From positions 1 through 19,945 of the forward strand of contig CAYMUR010000094.1 in NCBI GenBank assembly GCA_964393615.1: DNA of 19,945 bases, in the 5' to 3' direction. This stretch comes from CAYMUR01 sp964393615. GTDB lineage: Bacteria; Planctomycetota; Planctomycetia; Pirellulales; Pirellulaceae. The notes below the pieces were generated by a model. It ran no database searches and was not told the DNA's origin. It saw only the letters and a list, made by a program, of their open reading frames with translations. Positions 16,351-19,945 of this stretch are shown piece by piece (within the stretch, counting starts at the first letter, position 1; the number at the start of each line of letters is the position of its first letter). Both the position numbers and the translations under genes were made by a program.

Positions 16351-18840
16351 TTAGGGAGAGGCTGGTGTCGTATCTTTTGAATCCACGCGATGCGAAATGC
16401 CTGTCTCCCTGAAAATTGGCTCACCCAATTCGCGCAGAAATCGGGGTTTCTCCAAACCTGCCGCCAGGCTTGCATCCCGGTAGCCTCGTCGGATGCTGTC
16501 GGCCACGAGATTGTGTGCGAAATCAAGCACGCACATATGAGGCGGGTCGGGTGCCAAGTTATAGACAACCACTTTTCCACGTGATCTCGCATCGAGCAAT
16601 TGTGCTTGCCGGTGCAAATGTCGAAACGAGGAGGTTATGTTACGCAAAAAGTTGCCCTGTTGACTGCGTCGACGGGGTGTAGCTTCAACCAGCAAAACAT
16701 GGGTAGCCCCCCAAAGCACAGCCGCTTCGAGTGGACTGTTGTGTGCGAAGCCACCGTCGACCAGGGTGATCGCTTCACCTGAACGTGGGACGTTGAGAAT
16801 TCGTCGAGGTGGGAAAACGGGATAGATAGAACTGGACCCCATGATCACATCGAGCAGGATCTCAGGATGTTGCCGCAACGAAAGCCCTCGTTCGCCAAAC
16901 GTTGGCAGGGGTGCAGTAGGGTCGGCAGACGCATAGAAATAAAGGTCAGTTGGCAGGTCTTCGCTCGTTTGGCCCAGGCATGATCCGGTGATCACAAGGT
17001 CGCGCTCCAGTAAATTGCGTTGGATTACCTGGCGACTGACGTTTCGTAACATCTCGTGCGGTTTGTCGGTGCCCTTTTTTTCTAACGGAGAAAGATCGTG
17101 ATGGGCCAGATGCTTGTCGATAAGCGAAGGGATTTTGTCGGCCAGGGCACGTTCCATACCCTGGCCGCCGGAGAGGGTTTCTTCATGCAGCAGGATGATG
17201 GTCCACTGGATGATTGGTAAACCAAGAACACCAGCTAGTAAGGTGGTCTTGGTAAACCACTTTGGAATGCTGATGTGTTGGCCTCGACGCATTGCCCTGG
17301 ATTCGAGAAAAATGGCACCGATTCCAATGGCGAACAGACTCCAGGCCGATGTGCGAACACCAAAACTAAACCATAGCCAAGCATGGTGCAAAACGTGATT
17401 GGTACCCAGCCAGTGCCACGGTGATCCAGGGAGATAGCCTAACAGGATTTCCAGAGCGGCCACTACGGTATAAGTGATCGCAAATGTCTTTCCCCGGCGT
17501 TCAATCTGTGGCACGAACCAGCGAACTGCTCAGATGATAAGAGCCGTTTGAACAATAGCAAACCACAGACCCATGTTTGCGCGAACCAGAAATGACGGCC
17601 GTACGATGTCGCGCTGGTCAAGTGCATGCCAGGTAGCCTCGAGGGTTTTCTGGCCCCGGGCCGTTGCTCCAATCTTCATTGCCATTGGTAGTGAATTAAT
17701 CGCACCTCCTGACGTTCCAACGACCAGTTCGATATCAATATCTTGTTCCGGGTTGCGCTCGCGTAACTCGGCGATTTTTTCTTCCAGTGCCTGGACGGCA
17801 CCAACCTGGTATGAGCACTTTGCACCGCCGCCTGATAAAACAAGTGCCAGTCTCGGAGGATGAGGTTGTGACCGGGCGTATTGAAGTAGCGAATGAGCAA
17901 TTTCGTCGAGTGACACATGTTCGCCCTGGTCGGTTAGCAATGTTGTGTTCGAGACTTCTACCCAATGGTTCACCGCTTCATAGAGAGCCGCCCAGTTGTC
18001 GACTTGGGTGAATTGAAAAGGGCCATTTTTAACTTGGTTCAATAAAAGTGTCCTGAGATGGTCCCCGTATTGGAATTCATTACTGGCCACGACGACATCA
18101 TGTGGGATTTGCAGTGCCTCAAGTTCAGGGAAAGGTAAACGACGAATACCGGATTCTAAAGCAGCGTCATTGCCAGCGGCATCGTCCCACACGAACGCGA
18201 TCCTTTCCTTTTCAGTCATTGGATTCGCCAGGATGCGCAGTGATTGGCTGTGGGAATAAGTGAATCGAACCTGTTCGCGATTAGGTGTGATTCCCAGGCC
18301 TTGCAAAATTGCCGTTGGTGCAATCCGACCGAAAACCGACATGGGATGTACAAACAAAAATTCGACTTGATTTTTGCTTGTAGCTTGTCGCAATTCTTCC
18401 ACCGATTGCAGTGTCGACGACTCGGCTACCAGGCAGACCGAACCGTAGTGATCATATAATCCCTCCGCTTGGCGTTGGTCAGTGGCCCATTTGGAACGGG
18501 CGGCGGGTAACTGCATCGTTGCCAGATACTGGCAACGGGGAGAATGAGTCGTCCCATTGGAATTCGACAGGAGACTGGCAAAAACACCAGGAGTCAAAAT
18601 AGCAAGATCGACGGTTTGTCGGTCGAGCCAATGGACCACTTCACCATAAGATCCGACCGCCATCTGAAAATGGAATGCTGGATCGTGGTGGGAGAGCTGG
18701 GAGAATAGTTCCTCGTACTTGGCCACCTCACTGTGGAAATCTTCATAAGCTACAATGGCCACGCGAACGTTGATTGGAGGGGACGCAACCTGTCCGATCT
18801 GACTTACCATCCATAATGCGGTGATGACTTGAAAAGCCAT
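16351..18840 (-). pseudogene. periplasmic-binding-protein/patatin-like phospholipase fusion interrupted by an in-frame TGA
   Basis: Read from the ATG at 18840 (AGGA upstream), this frame encodes a signal peptide, then a PhnD/TAXI-like type 2 binding-protein domain (residues about 24-295: VRVAIVAYEDF, VDLAILTPGVFASLL), then the first part of a patatin phospholipase domain: the oxyanion loop LSGGGAKCSYQVGA (335-348) and nucleophile motif GTSGG (Ser377). A TGA at 17532-17530 stops it after 436 residues. The same frame continues without another stop for 392 codons, with about four membrane segments including the one at the TGA, then SSSIYPVFPP and the catalytic VDGG (Asp near 17514 minus 757). 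The two halves of the catalytic dyad thus lie on either side of the stop. Restart at the GTG at 17514 has no ribosome binding site. It may be a nonsense mutation, a sequencing error or a readthrough site. The intact protein would have about 829 residues and hydrolyse acyl esters of lipids at the membrane. Confidence 0.75.
17530..17532 (-). other. in-frame TGA inside the patatin gene
   Basis: The codon TGA separates CTTATCATC from GCAGTTCGC in an otherwise open frame of about 829 codons. Other genes in the window (aminotransferase and ornithine cyclodeaminase homologue) end with TGA, so the organism uses it as a stop. A single G-to-A change from TGG would explain it, since Trp fits this membrane segment. 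Confidence 0.85.
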
Positions 18841-19295
18841 GATTAAATCCTATGCAGGTCCGGTTATCGGCGACAATGGACGAATCGAGACTTGCCGGCC
18901 GGATATTGTAAAAACACCACGAAGGAATCAATGTTAAACCGTCAGTGTGCCGAATCGTCCGCACGAGTCGCTTCTAGCAAATGGATAATTCTTGTCATGA
19001 CATCGAAGGCAAAGCACCCCGTAGCGGATTGGACATTCGATTGATACCAGCGGCTTTGCTGAATGGACTAGCGGCTATGATCTTTTCATGAGACATGTCG
19101 CTTTGCGGTCGATCATAAGCGTCCTACCAATCGTTGTCAATTTGCAGTCCTTGGCGGTCTTGGCGATTGTTTCTACAGACAGGCTGCCGATGTTGAGCCG
19201 GTTGTGGCTGGCGAACTGATTCCGACCGGTGGCGTTTGTGGTATTGGTCGTCCGTTTTTTTCAACACACTCAAAGCAAAGTGTTTTAGGGTCATT
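18841..19295. other. intergenic region without a convincing gene
   Basis: This 455-bp stretch lies between the patatin gene start and the end of the enolase-superfamily gene, both on the minus strand. It should contain the promoter of the patatin gene and its ribosome binding site (AGGAT, about 8 bp before 18840). A small plus-strand frame from ATG 19088 to TGA 19219 (43 codons, hydrophobic, no ribosome binding site) is the only candidate gene and is not supported. A palindrome CCGGCCGG lies at 18895-18902. A 5-bp stem, ACACT/AGTGT, lies just after the stop at 19296 but has no T-run in the direction needed. Confidence 0.4.
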
Positions 19296-19945
19296 TTATT
19301 TGACAACGGCTCGTTGAACACAACACTTTTCAAGTTGAGACGCATGGGGTTCGTGAGCGATGCCGGGTGTTTCAGCAGCGACGACATGTGGCGGTAGCCC
19401 TGGCACATCGGACAGCACAACAATCGGTGGGTCGGAAAGATCTTGCCGGTAAAACCGGTCCGAAGGAAAGATATCAGCCGGGTAAAGAAAATTGTCCAAT
19501 GTTGCCAGGGCAATGCAGAGAGACGCACCGACAGAACTTTCCAGCATTCCCCCAACCCAACATGGGATTCCAGCTTCACGGCATAGATCATGGATGGCAC
19601 GGGCGGGAGTCAGGCCACCTACTCGGCCTGGCTTGATGTTAATCCACTGACAAGATCCCAGGTCGATGGCTTGTCTTGCCCGGTCTAGTGATGTAATGCT
19701 CTCATCCAGGCAGATGGGTGTTTCAATTTGTTGGGCAAGCTTGGCATGGTCTACCAGGTCATCGTGGCCTAACGGTTGTTCAATCATTTTCAACTGGAAG
19801 CGATCGACTTGCTGAAAAATAGACAGGTCTTCGAGGCGGTAACCGCTGTTGCAGTCGATGTGTATGGTCAAGTCGGGAAAATTGCTGCGTACGGCGGCGA
19901 GCATTTCCAAACCCCATCCTGGACGGAATTTAAGTTCGACCCGCC
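19296..19945 (-). CDS. o-succinylbenzoate synthase / N-acylamino acid racemase family enzyme (partial, 5' end outside the window)
   Basis: The last 215 residues or so of an enolase-superfamily enzyme, running off the window end. The catalytic barrel is visible: VELKFRPGW at the window edge holds the second Lys of the family's K-x-K motif (the first is Glu here). IHIDCNSGY carries the first metal-binding Asp, MIEQPL the Glu, ICLDES the third acid, INIKPGRVGG the second catalytic Lys, and GGMLESSVGA the usual seventh-strand motif. This combination is typical of the OSBS/NAAAR group, which makes o-succinylbenzoate for menaquinone or racemises N-acyl or N-succinyl amino acids. With no men genes in view, an amino-acid racemase role is at least as likely. 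The internal ATG at 19910 is not the start, because family sequence continues upstream of it. The TAA stop is at 19296. Confidence 0.88.
   Translation of the reverse strand, partial: RVELKFRPGWGLEMLAAVRSNFPDLTIHIDCNSGYRLEDLSIFQQVDRFQLKMIEQPLGHDDLVDHAKLAQQIETPICLDESITSLDRARQAIDLGSCQWINIKPGRVGGLTPARAIHDLCREAGIPCWVGGMLESSVGASLCIALATLDNFLYPADIFPSDRFYRQDLSDPPIVVLSDVPGLPPHVVAAETPGIAHEPHASQLEKCCVQRAVVK

Noticed and set aside
17530..17532. TGA read as tryptophan genome-wide, or as selenocysteine
   Set aside because: Several genes here end in TGA, so code 4 does not fit. Only a tiny CAG-TTCG-CTG hairpin follows the TGA, far too small for a SECIS element, and the site is in a membrane segment rather than a redox motif.
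19088..19219. 43-codon hydrophobic plus-strand frame
   Set aside because: There is no ribosome binding site and no recognisable family; a short hydrophobic frame is easily due to chance.

Overview
The window looks like chromosomal DNA from a planctomycete-like bacterium (Planctomycetota, probably Pirellulales or a marine relative). This is inferred from gene content, not from a marker gene. The pointers are a secreted protein combining YWTD propeller repeats, dockerin-like calcium loops and a PEP-CTERM tail; several Gfo/Idh/MocA oxidoreductases; a secreted glycoside-hydrolase-like protein; weak or absent Shine-Dalgarno sites at many genes; and short mixed-strand transcription units. A run of ten Ns at 4782-4791 shows that this is a scaffold with an unfilled gap. 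No RNA gene, CRISPR array or insertion sequence was seen.

Layout. 296-4590 (+): a probable three-gene operon of Gfo/Idh oxidoreductase, an Nramp-fold transporter with a large inserted domain, and a second Gfo/Idh oxidoreductase. 4655-6867 (-): a secreted glycoside-hydrolase-like protein that crosses the N gap. 6868-7059: a divergent control region with an inverted repeat and a repeated TTGTACA motif. 7060-9218 (+): a PLP aminotransferase whose end overlaps an ornithine cyclodeaminase-family gene. 9365-10138 (-): a DUF2848 protein. 10340-12839 (+): an Eis-like GNAT/SCP2 acetyltransferase followed by a cytosolic Asp-box (sialidase-like) protein. 12938-14293 (-): an MFS transporter. 14294-14849: a long intergenic region with four perfect 17-bp tandem repeats. 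14850-16217 (+): the PEP-CTERM protein. 16351-18840 (-): a periplasmic-binding-protein/patatin fusion cut by a single in-frame TGA. 19296 to the window end (-): the 3' part of an o-succinylbenzoate synthase/N-acylamino acid racemase-type enolase-superfamily enzyme.

How the genes may work together. The first half reads as a catabolic or scavenging locus: sugar or polyol dehydrogenases, a transporter, a secreted hydrolase and amino-acid interconversion enzymes. The aminotransferase, ornithine cyclodeaminase homologue, DUF2848 protein, acetyltransferase and NAAAR-type racemase together hint at processing of unusual or N-acylated amino acids, but they sit on different strands and in separate units, so this is inference. 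The two most unusual objects are the binding-protein/patatin fusion, with a membrane insert and an in-frame stop between its catalytic Ser and Asp, and the Nramp-fold protein that lacks both metal-site motifs and carries a soluble insert of about 165 residues.
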